From Rheum nobile (Eukaryota > Streptophyta > Magnoliopsida > Caryophyllales > Polygonaceae), in NCBI GenBank assembly GCA_027886185.1, contig WOAB01000878.1, forward strand, positions 1,810,001 through 1,874,000: a stretch of 64,000 nucleotides of DNA, written 5' to 3'. The position numbers and the translations under genes are program-made. Below, in pieces: positions 11,526-23,402 of this stretch. Within the stretch, counting starts at the first letter, position 1; each line of letters begins with the position of its first letter. The notes below the pieces were generated by a model. The model saw only the letters and a list, made by a program, of their open reading frames with translations. It did not search any database and was not told the DNA's origin.

Positions 11526-11533
11526 GTCCTTGA

Positions 11534-12105
11534 TAGGGGTGGAAATGGGTCGGGTGATGGATGGGTGAAGCCATTTTATCACCCGATCCGTGAATTAAAT
11601 CCTCCACCCGACCCACCCGTCACCCGCGAGACCGTTCACCCACATCCGTCCATCCATCATCCAACGGGTGATTCGGGTGGGTCGGGTCATCCACATAATA
11701 TTTTATAATTATTTAAATGTAATTAATTATATGATTAAGTGAAAAAAGTAATTAATTTTCTTCAATATATGAAAATAGTTGTTCTAAATATAGGATTTGA
11801 TGGATGTTCATATAAAATATTCTTAGAATATTCAACTTTTAAACATACAAAAAAACTAAATTTGAAGTCATACATTTTAATAAAATAGATTAGAACTATA
11901 ATGGTCGATGGGTGAACGGATGGGTGAGTGAAGTGCGGGTGATGGATCGGGTGATGGGTGAGATTTACATCACCCATCACCCATCGTCATCCGTTTCACC
12001 CGACCCACCAACCATCCATCACCCGGTTTACTTCGGGTGATCATCCATATATTTGGGTCAAATTTTCCGGGTGGGTCGGTCACCCACGGGTGATTTCCAG
12101 TCCTA
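11534..12105. mobile_element. hAT-type MITE (572 bp) with perfect 8-bp target duplication
   Basis: The termini TAGGGGTGGAAAT and ATTTCCAGTCCTA are imperfect inverted repeats. Both subterminal regions are filled with CACCC/GGGTG motifs in both orientations (for example near 11540-11700 and 11905-12090), as in hAT families with clustered transposase-binding motifs. GTCCTTGA occurs immediately left (11526-11533) and right (12106-12113). There is no transposase. Confidence 0.85.
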
Positions 12106-12289
12106 GTCCTTGATTCAGGATTTTTCAACTCTTGGTTTTAGGTCGGTCCAAAATCGGCTCGGTTTTGGTCCGGACCAAATTTCTTTTAAAAGGTATTTTA
12201 GATAGACATATTGTCATTTTCTTTCTAATCTTTTGATTTAGGCGGTTTGGCAAAACTTGTCTAGTATTCCAGTAATCTTGGTTTGAAAT
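12106..12289. other. Spacer before the copia element
   Basis: It contains the right hAT target duplication and short CGGTNNGGT-like phrases, with no gene. The last bases GAAAT (12285-12289) pair with AAAAT after the copia 3' LTR as an imperfect target duplication. Confidence 0.5.
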
Positions 12290-13021
12290 TGAAGGAATTG
12301 TGTCCTTTAATCAAATGTGTAATTACCGAACATGAAATGAGACTATTAATGGAGATTTATAATTCGGGTATTTTAGGGATCGTAGTGCTTTGCTAGAAGC
12401 CAACTACGATTAATGGGCTTTAATCGGGTTAGGCTCATGGCTATAATAACCGGATCCTATGAGGTAACACACATAGAGTTATCAGGCTGGATCAAACTAA
12501 ACTGAAAGCCCATGTTGGACATGGAATTTCGGCCCTATGACTTAAGTTGGGAGATTGACTTTTATTATTAATAGATAAGAGTTATTATTAATAATAACTA
12601 GATAAAAGGGAATCTTATTAGAAGATATAGATACAATATAAAGATATTATATCTCTTACCAAATATAGATATGATCTTATGGCAATATAAGTGATGGCTT
12701 CCAAAAGCAAAAGCGATAACTGACTTACCCTAATACACACAGCCGAACCCTCTCAGGAGAAGCCAAGTTCGTCCCTTTTCGTTCTTCGTTCTAGCCGACA
12801 AGACCAAAGGCGATCCAGAATCCAGACTCGTGTGGACCACGTAGAGAAGTCACACTTGGGGCTTTTGTTCTCCGTTGAAGCTCTGCCGGAACAACTTCAT
12901 TCGCATCAAAAGGTATGTAACTCTACTTCTACTTTATCTGTATTGATTCATGCATGAGATCCTTATTAGATGCTAGAAAATAGTTTTCTGCAATACCGCT
13001 TATACGCATCTAATCACAACA
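12290..13021 (+). repeat. Copia 5' LTR
   Basis: It starts TGAAGGAATT and ends ACAACA directly before the primer site. It contains TATAAAG (12637-12643) and an extended TATATCTC tract where the other LTR has been interrupted. Confidence 0.85.
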
Positions 13022-13022
13022 A

Positions 13023-13036
13023 TGGTATCATGAGCC
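13023..13036 (+). promoter_or_regulatory. Copia primer binding site, initiator tRNA-Met type
   Basis: TGGTATCATGAGCC resembles the usual TGGTATCAGAGCC with one inserted T. It starts one base after the LTR. Confidence 0.8.
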
Positions 13037-14982
13037 TCTTGCATAAATTAATAGGATCAAAAATTAAAGGAGTTAATTTTGATGCATGTCTTGATTCAAA
13101 TTAAGTGGTAAATTGATATATAGGTTAATTTGCATGATTAAAATTCTGATTTTAATTGATTGGATTAGTAAAGTTAAAGAACTTTATAAACAAATATGCA
13201 TGTAAAATTGTTCTACCCATACTTGATTCATATGATTTAATTATGCAAGAGATATGATTTTGGCATGGTTTAAATCATTAGATGAAAATTTTGATTTTCA
13301 TAAGATGGATCAATCCCCTAAATTTTGTTTTTCCACAATTCTGATTTTTATGAAATTGTTTCATACAAGAAAAAAACAAGAAAAAACAAAAGGGGGCCGA
13401 AACGGACCAGATCCGGTTCGGCACGCACCCCGGCTCATGCGCGATGGGCCCAACAGGTGCGGACCGCGGCTCGCACCAGCACAGGCACGGGTGGAACGGC
13501 CAACAGCAGCGCGCGCGGACCTAGCAGACCGCGAATCGTTCGCGTGGCTGCGCGGTCCGGCTCGGGCGCGGACTGGGTCGAACCACGCGAGTCGTGGCTA
13601 GGGGCGCGCGACCGGGTTCAGCAGACCGCGAATCAGTTCGCGGGTCCGCGCAATTTTGCACAGTGGCACGCGGTTCTACGTGAGGCTGAGTCGCGGTTCG
13701 GTTGGGCGCGGGCTGGTCCGGGCTGGGCTCGGGCGCGGCTTGGTCCGATGGGTAGATTTTGTATTTTAGGATATTTTTCTAAAAGTTTAAGATAAGATCT
13801 TATTTGCCTAATTGGATAATATTTGATATTATCTACAATATAATTTCCTAAAAAGTTATTAGGAAAGAATCCAGTAGATTAAGATAAGGATATTTGATAT
13901 ATTATCTTGTTTATGTATATCTTATCCAATAATGTATTTTGATTATTAATTATGATTAATTATATATATATTGATTTTATTTGAATTAAATTATTTATGT
14001 CATGAGATGATTTATTTAGTTTAAGATTATTTAAATTGCTTATTGTTATTAATTAGATTAATATTATTGATAATATTTTATATTATTATAGCATGCATGA
14101 TTTAAATATTATGATATTATTGCTTGCATGAGGTGACTAGTATGGCCCATTTTAGGATAGAAAATACGATCTGCGTATCGTTATGTTTTCTTATACACGA
14201 TCTGCGTATCGTTATGTACTTTTGTAATTTAATTTTCAGTAATTAGATTATTTAGAAAATTATGTAATACAAGAAGAGAAGATCCTAAGAAGACCAAGGA
14301 TGTAGATCTATGAAGGGTACCAAGGATGGAGATCCATGAAGTATAAGACCCTTGAAGATTAGATCTTTAATTTCGGTTGTTAGGGGTCCTACTAGGATCA
14401 CATTTAATTAGTGCATTTTGAATGCTTTATTATTTTAAGTCTTGCATGATTGTTTGTTTATGCTATTTTGTTCACTAGTAGATAGACAACCATTGCATGC
14501 TTAAGTCTCTAAAAGAATATTGAGGTATTGCCTTTTCATGTCATAACCCATGAGGCCCTTGGAATTCGTTGGATATGTTTCGTCAAAGCGAGGTATCCTT
14601 CTGTGACCTCGAGATAGTGAGGGTGGATCTATATAAGGGATTCATAAACCTTGATATGGTTATACTCAACAAGAGACCAAAAGGCAAAGTTTTGGATCTT
14701 GAGGCATAGAGATGAGCCTAACATAGGATGTGGGCCATCAACCAAGAATTATAAGGAGTTTTAATTAGTAAATGTTACTTACCTTGATCACATAAGACTT
14801 GAGGAAGTACCAAAGTACGCTTGGGTTTTATCTGAGATAGGGTCTTTGAATCATTTTATTCACTAGGGACAAACTTAATCTGAATAAAATGCGCATTAGC
14901 TTAAATTTTAAAACATGTTTATTTTTGAGCTTTTGCATATCAAGCATAAACTTATCTGCATGTTACTTCATTTGTAGATATC
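13037..14982 (+). other. Copia leader with an embedded GC-rich island
   Basis: Most of this 1.9-kb leader is AT-rich and non-coding. Between about 13385 and 13760 it becomes strongly GC-rich and holds CGCGAATCGTTCGCG-type palindromes and repeated ACCGCGAATC phrases. Two overlapping open frames there look like a composition effect. A 21-bp string beginning ACGATCTGCGTATCG is repeated near 14167 and 14197. Confidence 0.6.
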
Positions 14983-17900
14983 ATGTCTAGCAACGATAAC
15001 TTGAAATTCCCCCTACGCTCAATTGTTGAGAAGAACAAACTCAAAGGAACAAATTTTCTCGATTGGGAACGGAACTTGAGAATTGTTCTCAGATCCGAAG
15101 GACGTGAGGACGTTCTAGAGACCCCTATCCCTACCTTGACTGACGCTTCTTCTGCTGAGGAGAAGGCGAAAGAAAAGGAGATAAGAGCTAACTCGGTGCC
15201 TGTCACCTGTCTTATGCTCGTTGCTATGGAACCTGGCCTTCAAAAGAGGTTTGAACGTTAGGATGCTCATTCATTGAAAACCTGAAAGTACTGTTTCAGG
15301 AACAAGCAAGGATTGACAGGTATGAGACTCACAAGGCCATATTAGAGTACAAACTTGAGAGGGGTAAACCAGTAAGTACCCATGTATTTGACATGATTGG
15401 TCTCTTTGACCAAATGGCAAGACTGGGTTCCCCATATAGCCAAGAGTTGGCTACTGATATCATACTGCACTCCTTGCATGATGGATTCGCCCAATTCAGG
15501 ATGAACTACCATTAGCATGGAATTGGCAAAACATTAAATGAACTCCATGACATGCTCAAAACAGCTAAGCAAAACATCCATGTTGACAATAAGAAAGAAG
15601 TTCTTTTGGTCAACAAAGGGAAAGGGTTCAAGAAGGGGCCTAATGGGAAGCATAAGCAACAGAACCAGGGGAAAGGCAAGAAAGTTGTCAAACCCAAGGT
15701 AGTTGAGAAGCCAAAGGTGGCTGCTGAACATGACTGCTTTTACTACAAGGCCAAGGGGCATTGGAAGAGAAACTGCCCCAAATACCTGGAAGACAAGAAT
15801 AATGGGACTGTGAGCTCCACTTCAGGTATTTTTGTTATTGAAGTCTTAACAACCAAGGCTACTACTTGGGTATTGGATACCGGATGTGGTTCTCACATTA
15901 TTTCGAATGTACAAGGACTAAGAAGTAGGAGGCGCTTGGAGAAAGGGGAGATAGACTTGCGCGTTGGAAATGGAGCAAGAATTGTTGTGCTTGCCGTATG
16001 AGATTATAGTCTATCTTTACCTTCTGGCTTAGTATTAGAATTGAATAATTGTTATTTTGTTCCTTCAATTACTAAGAACCTTATTTCGACTTCAGTTTTG
16101 GATCTTGAGGGTTTTGAATTTGTCATTAAGAATGGATGCTTTTCTATTTTAAAGAATGATATTTTCTATGCCAATGCTCCCATGAGTAATGGACTCTATG
16201 TGTTGGACCTCAAGTCTGAAATTTATAACATTAATACTAAGAGGCAAAAGTCGGATGATTTGAGTGATGCCTATCTATGGCACTGTCGCTTAGGTCACAT
16301 TAGCTTGAACCACATGAAGAAACTCCATAAAGATGGAATTCTCAAATCAATAGATTGTGAATCATTTGAGACATGTGAATCATGCCTAATGGGCAAGATG
16401 ACAAGGTCACCTTTCACTAGGACGAGTGAAAGGGCTACTGAGCTATTGGCCCTAATACATACTGATGTTTGTGGACCAATGAGCACAGAAGCTAGAGGAG
16501 GCTATCGATACTTCATCACATTTACTGGCGACTTGAGTAGATATGGGTATATCTACTTAATGACGCACAAATCTGAATCCTTTGAAAAGTTCAAAGAGTT
16601 TCAAAATGAAGTAGAAACTCAAATTGGCAAGAAGATAAAGGCACTTCGATCCAATCGCGGTGGTGAATATCTAAGCCAGGAGTTCGATCATCATCTGAGA
16701 AGTTGTGGGATAATAACACAACTGACTCCACCAGGCATGCCACAACTGAATGGTGTATTTGAGAGGAGAAACAGGACCATGTTAGACATGGTCCGATCAA
16801 TGATGAGTTTTGCTAACCTTCCAGTATCCTTCTGGAGATATGCCCTCACAACCGTTGCGTTCACACTAAACAGGACTCCGTCTAGGACTGTAGACAAAAC
16901 AACATATGAGATATGGGCTAGAAGAGTTCCAAGTCTGTCCTTTCTGAAAATCTGGGATGTGAAGCTTATGTAAAGCGTTTACTATTAGATAAGTTTGCAC
17001 CCAAATCAAATAAATGCTTCTTTATAGGGTATCCTAAGGAAACCAAGGGATACTACTTCTACAATCTCACTTAGCACAAAGTGTTTGTTGCAAGGGATAA
17101 TGTCTTTTTGGAAAGAGAAATTATTTCCAAGAAGCGAAGTGGGAGAAATGTTCACCTTGAAGAAGTTCAAGGTGAGCAACAAACCCAACAACAAGTCGAC
17201 ATGGATGATGCCAACGAGGAGATGCCAGTATCTGGAGGCATAAATTCCCATAGGGAAGTCATCCAAGTACAGGAACCAATCCCTCAAGAACCAGATTCGA
17301 ATGAGGACCCACAAACAGTTGTGGAAAATGCTCCAGTTGTTGAACCCACATGTAGATCAAACAGGCCAAGGGTACAACCAAGACGATATGATCATTTCAT
17401 CTTGATTGCAAGCCTTGATGTTCTGCTTTTAGAAAGCGGAGAACCTGCCACCTATAAGTAAGCAGCGACGGGTCCAGACTCCGAGAAATGGCTTAAAGCC
17501 ATGAAATCTGAAATGGGTTCTATGTCTGAGAATCAAGTCTGGGACTTGATTGATTTGCCAGATGGGGTAAAACCCATTGGATGCAAATGGATTTTCAAAC
17601 TCAAAACAGACAAAGATGGAAATGTATCTGTTTACAAGGCAAGGCTAGTTGCCAAGGGTTTTAAATAGATTCATGATACTGACTATGATGAGACATTTTC
17701 ACCGGTCGTAATGATCATGTCCATCAAGATACTCCTAGCTATTGTCGCTTATTATGATTATGAGATTTGACAAATGGATGTCAAGACCGCTTTTCTAAAT
17801 GGATATTTAGAAGAGGATGTGTACATGACACAACCAGAGGGTTTTGAAGATCCAACAGACCCTAGGAAAGTATGCAAGCTTAAGAAGTCCATTTATGGAC

Positions 17901-19018
17901 TTAAGCAAGCATCCAAGAGTTGGAACATTCGATTTGATGAAGCTATTAAAGAGTTTGATTTCATCAGATGCGAAGAAGAGCCTTGTGTTTACAAGAAGTT
18001 TAGTGGGAGCAAAGTGGTCTTCTTGGTCCTGTATGTGGATGACATACTGCTCATTGGAAATGACATTCTGATGTTAGAGTCCGTTAAGGGATGGCTGAAG
18101 AAATGTTTTTCAATGAAGGACCTAGGAGAAGCAAAGTACATATTGTGTATCAAGATCTACAAAGACAGATCCAAGAGACTGCTTGGATTAAGTCAAGGAA
18201 CTTATATAGATAAGGTTCTTGACAGGATCAAAATGCAAGAGTCCAAGAAAGGATTTCTACCCATGCAACATGGCATATAACTCAGCAAGAAGCAGTGTCC
18301 TAAGACACCTACTGAGCTAGAGAAGATGAGCAAGATACCTTATGCTTCTGCTATAGGATCTATCATGTATGCCATGATATGTACACGCCCTAATGTTGCA
18401 TTTGCTTTGAGCATGTGTAGCAGATACCAATCGAATCTCAGAGATGCATACTGGTGTGCGGCCAAGAACATCTGAAGTACTTGAGAAGAACCAAGGATGA
18501 TTTCTTGGTATTTGGGGGTGATGACGAGTTAGTCATTCGAGGATACACTGATGCAAGCTTCCAGATAGACCGGAATGATTTGAGTCCCAGTCAGGATATG
18601 TATTCATCCTGAATGGAGGAGTTGTGAGCTGGAAGAGCTCCAAGCAGGACACGGTGGCTGATTCTACGATAGAGGCAGAGTACATCGCCGCTAGTGAAGC
18701 GGCGAAGGAGACTGTCTGGATTAGGCAGTTCATTGATGAGCTCGGCGTTGTTCCTAGCATATCAGGGGCAATTGATGTCTATTGTGACAACAACGACGCC
18801 ATAGCCCAAGCCAAGGAACCGAGCTCAAGCTCCAAATCCAGACACGTACTGCGGAAGTATCACCTCGATCGACACATCGTTGATAGAGGAGACGTGAGGA
18901 TGTGCAAGGTGCACACAAATGAAAATATTGCAGATCCACTGACCAAGCCTATGCCTAGGCCCAAGCATGAGAGTCATACTAGGGCCAAGGGCCTCAAGCA
19001 CATTGGAGAATGGCTTTG
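14983..19018 (+). pseudogene. Copia gag-pol polyprotein, decayed
   Basis: The frame opens at ATG 14983 (MSSNDNLKF) and gag is broken by a stop at about 15260 and a shift just after. A zinc knuckle near 15738 has its second cysteine replaced by tyrosine (CFYYKAKGHWKRNC). The protease motif WVLDTGCGSHI lies near 15868 and a stop near 16000. Integrase spans 16041-16973, with HTDVCGPM and GVFERRNR present but the central aspartate changed (SNRGGEY where SDRGGEY is expected). Reverse transcriptase spans 17460-18280, with stops near 17668 and 17768, and retains YVDDILLIGND. RNase H spans 18540-19018 and ends GEWL-stop. A working copy would be one continuous frame. Confidence 0.9.
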
Positions 19019-19831
19019 AGATTGCATTGTCTTACATTATGAACTTTGTTTTATGTATGTCAGACACATTTTTATGCTTGATTATATGATATACAACTTT
19101 CATTCTTATTTAATCATTGCTTGGAATTAGATAAAATGTCCAAATAATTTATAATTCGCAAATGGGCTCATCATAAGTGTTTTGGTAAATGAAACCCCAT
19201 TAAGTGAACTAAAGTTATGAATTATTCAAAGTCCATGGTCTAAGTCATTAACTTGGACATAAATGACTTCTTTTAATACTGTATTGTAAGTTGACTGATA
19301 GCGCCAAGTTTCATGGGCTATAGGGACATAGAGATGTCTAGTCAATTACATAGATATGTATGGATGATACATATAGGACAAGACCCGCCTTAAAACTCTC
19401 CAAAAGGGCTTGAAGAGTTTTAAGTTAAACCATGATTGGTAGATTCCTCAGACATGAGTATGATATGGTTTCTCTTAATGATTGGTATGTCTTTGACGCT
19501 GTTAAACGTTGACCGTAACATGCAGTTATAAAGGCAGTGATTGGGATTGCCAAGAGTTGAGTGGGAGCTATAGTCATACAAGACTGGAGAAGTCCTCCTC
19601 CTTCATGTATACTGTGATGCATGGACATGAATGGTGTCTCGACCACTTGAAGAGCGAGAGCTGAAAAATGCATGGCCATGCTCGGATGGATTATCTGTAA
19701 TCATCCGTTATTTGATAGTCCAAACTCAAGAGTTCAAGAAACACATTTGATAAGAGATATGAATGTCATCATATCATCAAATAAGACATTAAGAGACAAA
19801 GGAATTTAACATTGCACACTTATTTTAAGGA
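19019..19831 (+). other. Copia 3' untranslated region
   Basis: This is non-coding sequence between the RNase H stop and the polypurine tract. No further frame is recognised. Confidence 0.6.
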
Positions 19832-19843
19832 CAAGTGGGAGAT
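19832..19843 (+). other. Copia polypurine tract
   Basis: CAAGTGGGAGAT stands directly before the 3' LTR start (TGAAGG at 19844). Confidence 0.75.
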
Positions 19844-20207
19844 TGAAGGAATTGTGTCCTTTAATCAAAGGTACAATTATCGAACATGGAATATGACTTT
19901 TAATGGAGATTTACAATCCGGGTATTTTAGGGATCGTAGTGCTTTGCTAGAAGCCAACTACGATTAATGGGCTTAATCGGGTTAGACCCATGGCTATAAT
20001 AACTGGGTCCTATGAGGTCACACACATAGAGTTATCAGGCTGGATCAAACTGAACCGGAATCCCATGTTAGACATGGAATTTCGGCCCTATAGCTTAAGT
20101 TGGGAGATTGACTTTTATTATTAATAGATAAGAGTTATTATTAATAATAACTAGATAAAAGAGAATCTTATTAGAAGATATAGATACAATATAAAGATAT
20201 TATATCT
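19844..20207 (+). repeat. Copia 3' LTR, first part
   Basis: It matches 12290-12652 of the 5' LTR and stops in TATTATATCT, where inserted sequence AGGGAAAAG begins. Confidence 0.85.
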
Positions 20208-20480
20208 AGGGAAAAGTTATATGCACATGAAAAATCGTCTAAATGCACATTATCTGGTGCGTTTAGATTAAACGTATAGGTTGGTGCGTTAACATTAGAC
20301 GTATAAGGGGCAGAAGGGTCCAAATAGTGAAAAGGGGGAGAAATGGATGTGTGTTAACACTTAACGCACAATATCTGTGCGTTAAATGTTAACGCACAAG
20401 GGGATTGTGCTTTAATGGACTGGGCCTTGCAAGGCCCAGTCCAGCACACAGTTATGCATTAACATTTAACGCATAAGCGT
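20208..20480. repeat. Left TIR/subterminal region with GTGCGTTA motifs
   Basis: Motifs TGCGTTTAGATTAAACGTA, GTGCGTTAACATTAGACGTA, GTTAACACTTAACGCAC and GTGCGTTAAATGTTAACGCAC lie in both orientations. TGGGCCTTGCAAGGCCCA forms an 18-bp perfect palindrome near 20421-20438. Confidence 0.7.
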
Positions 20481-20606
20481 ACGCTTATTTACGCGACGCG
20501 TCTCTTCTTTTCTCCCTTTCCCTTTCTCCGTTTTCAGATCTCGATTTCCATCTTTTTTTCGATCTCGATTTCCATCTTTTCCTCTTAGTTATCTTAAAAA
20601 TTAGGC

Positions 20607-20941
20607 ATGGAATCTTCATGTGGTGGTTCTGGCGGTCCGAATGGTGGTGGTGAGGTGGCCGGAGGCGGTGGCGTCGGAGATGTGGCGGTCAGAGGTTCTG
20701 GGCAGTGGTCGGCCGATGGCGGTGCTGTTCAGTTGGAGGCCGTGGGTGGAGGTGGTTCAGGGCAGAGGGAGGCCGGAGGTGAGGGCGTCGGAGGTGAGGG
20801 TCCGGCGGGGGTTTGGGTGTCCATGGAGGAGGATGAGGATGAGGCAAATACTTTAGCCCGACGGACGAGGGGTGGTGCGAGACGACGGTTGACCCGATCG
20901 AGTGTGCCTACCGACGTTACACCTGCACCAGGCATCCGTCA
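20607..20941 (+). CDS. Glycine-rich first exon of an unrecognised captured gene
   Basis: ATG at 20607 opens a frame of about 112 codons rich in Gly, Val and Ala, then an acidic stretch (EEDEDEA) and a basic stretch (RRTRGGARRRL). It ends at a perfect plant donor CAG|GTAAGT (20941/20942), so the continuation VSNAF-stop is read-through into the intron. GC content is far above its surroundings. The next plausible exon starts at 22047 in phase. I do not recognise a domain. Confidence 0.45.
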
Positions 20942-21114
20942 GGTAAGTAATGCATTTTGAGAATAAATTCTATTCGTTAGATTTGTTAGATTTACTTAAA
21001 TTGTATTCGTTATGATATTAGAAATTAGATTCGTAAGATGTAGGTATGAATATTATGAAATTAGATAGTATGCATATTTTAGAACTAATATTTTTAGAAT
21101 TAATATTTTTAGAT

Positions 21115-21440
21115 CCAAATTTATATTCATTAGTTACAATATGAAATTAGAATTGAACAATAAATATGAAATTTAGATAATTTAGATATGAAATTAGATT
21201 ATTTAGAAATTGAAATAGATATGAAATTTAGATAATCTAAAATTCATATGAAATTAAGATAATCTAAAATTCATATGAAATTTAGATTATTTAGATATGA
21301 AATTAGAATATGAATTGAAATTGAAAATAGATTATTTAGAAATTGAAATTAATATGAATTTTAGATATGAAATTAGAATATGAATTTTAGATAATTTAGA
21401 TATGAAATTAGATTATTTAGAAATTGAAATAAATATGAAA
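21115..21440. repeat. Irregular AT-rich phrase repeat
   Basis: TAGATATGAAATTAGATTA-like units of about 15-30 bp recur at least ten times with variable spacing. Confidence 0.6.
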
Positions 21441-21691
21441 TTTGGCCATATTAGGGTGATTGGTCCTAGTATGGCATATTGGGCCTTATTGGGCCATAAT
21501 ATTTTGGTAATGGGCCGGGTTGGGCCCATTTGGGCTATATTGGGCCATTATGGAGAAATCGGGCCCAAAGAGTGTACGTAATATAATGAAATGTTATTAT
21601 AATAAAATCATATTTTTTAAGAATTAGAAAAAATAAATTAGTATATAATTAGATTTCATTATTCGAAATTTAATGTGTAATAATGAAATAT

Positions 21692-21931
21692 AGAGTTTGG
21701 ATCATATGCGGAGCACTCTTCCCGTGCGGACGTGCGGAGCATGCACTTTAGGGCCTTATTTGTGCACTTTAACGTCTTATTTGTGCACTTTTTCAAAAAA
21801 AAAAAAAAATTCTTTTTCAAATTTTTTTCCAAGCATTTTTCAATTTTTTTGCAAAAGTGCACAAATAAGGCCCTATAGTGCATGTCCGCACGTCCGCACG
21901 GGAAGAGTGCTCCGCATATGATCCAAACTCT
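21692..21931. mobile_element. MITE with about 75-bp inverted termini
   Basis: The left arm begins AGAGTTTGGATCATATGCGG and the right arm ends CCGCATATGATCCAAACTCT. The arms match nearly perfectly through the GGGCCTTATTTGTGCAC segment. The centre is A/T homopolymer and GTGCACTTT repeats. I could not find a convincing target duplication. Confidence 0.75.
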
Positions 21932-22046
21932 AATTAGAACTTAGATTTTGTTCATTATTCGAAATTAAATTTGTTATAGAGAAATATATTAATGAAATGC
22001 GATAATCAAATAACGTTTATAATAAATTACCAAACAAAAATTTTAG

Positions 22047-22735
22047 GCGTTACGGGACGCCTTGGGAGGATCTGAGGGGCTGACACATCCGGCTCTGGTA
22101 GCCGATCGACGTGTTGTGCCTCGAAGGCTCATCTCAGCGACAGTGCATCGCCGCGCGACGCAGATTAGGGCAGACTTATTATGTGCAGAGTTGCTAGTTC
22201 CAGCTTCTGGTCCGACCGAGGATGCGAGCATGGGGGACGCATATGTCACATCTGGTGCGATATGCCGGTTGATGAGGTGGCGCGTCAGGTGTCAAACGAG
22301 GACGAGGACCTGGTGGGAGAGTATAGGATTTCCTTTGACCCGATTTTGCCGGATGAGACAGACCCTCCACCCCCTTGTTTTGTCCCATCTCCTATTCCCT
22401 CCCCGGTCCAGACTGGTCCTGTTGCCCCCTCCCCCGTTCCTTCCCCTGCACCGGTTCCAGCTCCAGCTCTTGGGCCCATTCTATGGCAGTCTTCTTGGAT
22501 GCCAGGAGGGCAGCGCATCCCTCTCCTCCTTCCCAGCTACACCACACATATCGCGAGGGCGATTTTTGACCTGACCCCTCCTCCCCCTCGTGCCCCCATC
22601 CTTCCTAGACAGCGACGTAGGAGAGCTAGAGGACAAGCCGCTCCAGAGGCTGCGCCAGAGGAGGCTCCAGATGTTGTTCAGGCTCCCCGTATTTCGGGTC
22701 GTCAGATGCGCCAGCAGACTCAGGATTTGGTACGT
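22047..22735 (+). pseudogene. Proline-rich exon of an unrecognised captured gene
   Basis: The acceptor TTTTAG|GCG at 22046 leads into a frame (ALRDALGGSEGL...) that is in phase with the exon ending at 20941. Further on, the more protein-like frame is a different one (about 22262-22735), with SPIPSPVQTGPVAPSPVPSP-type proline repeats, a basic block (RQRRRRARGQ) and a C-terminal QQTQDLV. A frameshift near 22260-22320 is therefore likely. A possible donor TTG|GTACGT follows at 22733. The make-up recalls C-termini of plant-mobile-domain-like transposon proteins, but no domain is clear. Confidence 0.4.
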
Positions 22736-22766
22736 ATGTTGGACATTATCCCTTATTTGCTTAATA

Positions 22767-22874
22767 TAACTAACTATATGATAATGTTAATTGTTATTTT
22801 ATGATTTTTATACTTTATACTTATAAAGTATAAAAATCATAAAATAACAATTAAAATTATCATATAGTTAGTTA
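22767..22874. repeat. Near-perfect hairpin, about 52-bp arms and 4-nt loop
   Basis: Left arm 22767-22816 and right arm 22821-22874 are reverse complements with essentially one mismatch around the loop ACTT. The left arm is continuous with sequence just downstream of the proline-rich exon, so the right arm looks like an inverted duplication of it. Confidence 0.85.
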
Positions 22875-22916
22875 TGATTTTTATGCCTTAAATCACGAAA
22901 AAAACAATACAACATA

Positions 22917-23145
22917 GTGCGTTATAGACTTATAGTTTAACGCACACATTACACATTAGGCTCCAAAAGAGGCCCAGACAGTGTTGGGCCAAAATTCAAG
23001 CCCAACACCGTTGGTGCGTTAAGGTTAAACGCATGGACTGGTGCGGTTATACTTAACGCACCAACGGTCATATTTATAATGGTCGATTTTCGACCGTTAT
23101 AAAATCTGACCGTTGTTTGTGCATTAAGTGTTAACGCACCAACGG
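22917..23145 (+). promoter_or_regulatory. Internal GTGCGTTA motif block and promoter-like region
   Basis: The terminal motifs reappear here (GTGCGTTATAGACTTATAG, TTTAACGCACAC, GTGCGTTAAGGTTAAACGCA, TTAACGCACCAACGG). They are mixed with inverted ACCAACGGTC/GACCGTTG copies and GTTGGGCC...GGCCCAAC-type inverted pairs. TATATATA follows at about 23176. The block may be the end of an element fused into the composite, serving as promoter for the next gene. Confidence 0.5.
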
Positions 23146-23402
23146 TCGAATTTTATAACGGCCGAATTTCCCTCCTATATATACCCATGTCAATTTCCTT
23201 TCTCTTCCACATCCAAACACAATAATCAACTCACCTCTTAAGAAGCTAATTGTCAACGGTCATTTTTCGGCATTCACGAGCTCCAGATCCGTTGTGCAGA
23301 GAATTATTCAACTTTTCGGTAACATTAATCATCTTTTTTCGGCTTTATATTTTGCAAGAGTTTATAGCTTGTGATACAATAATTCATATTCCAGATCCGA
23401 GG

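Larger units (their letters stand above)
20942..22046 (+). other. Probable intron, AT-rich, holding degenerate repeats and a MITE
   Basis: It is bounded by GTAAGT and by TTTTAG at 22041-22046. About 21115-21440 is built from irregular ATATGAAATTTAGAT phrases. GGGCC/TTGGGCC phrases recur at 21455-21570. The MITE lies at 21692-21931. Confidence 0.45.

Noticed and set aside
13254..13795. Two overlapping Arg/Ala-rich frames in the copia leader
   Set aside because: They fall in the GC-rich island where stop codons are rare by composition, and two frames are open at once.
20620..20935. Additional frames over the glycine-rich exon
   Set aside because: They are shadows of the GC-rich exon. Only the frame from 20607 has a consistent donor and downstream phase.
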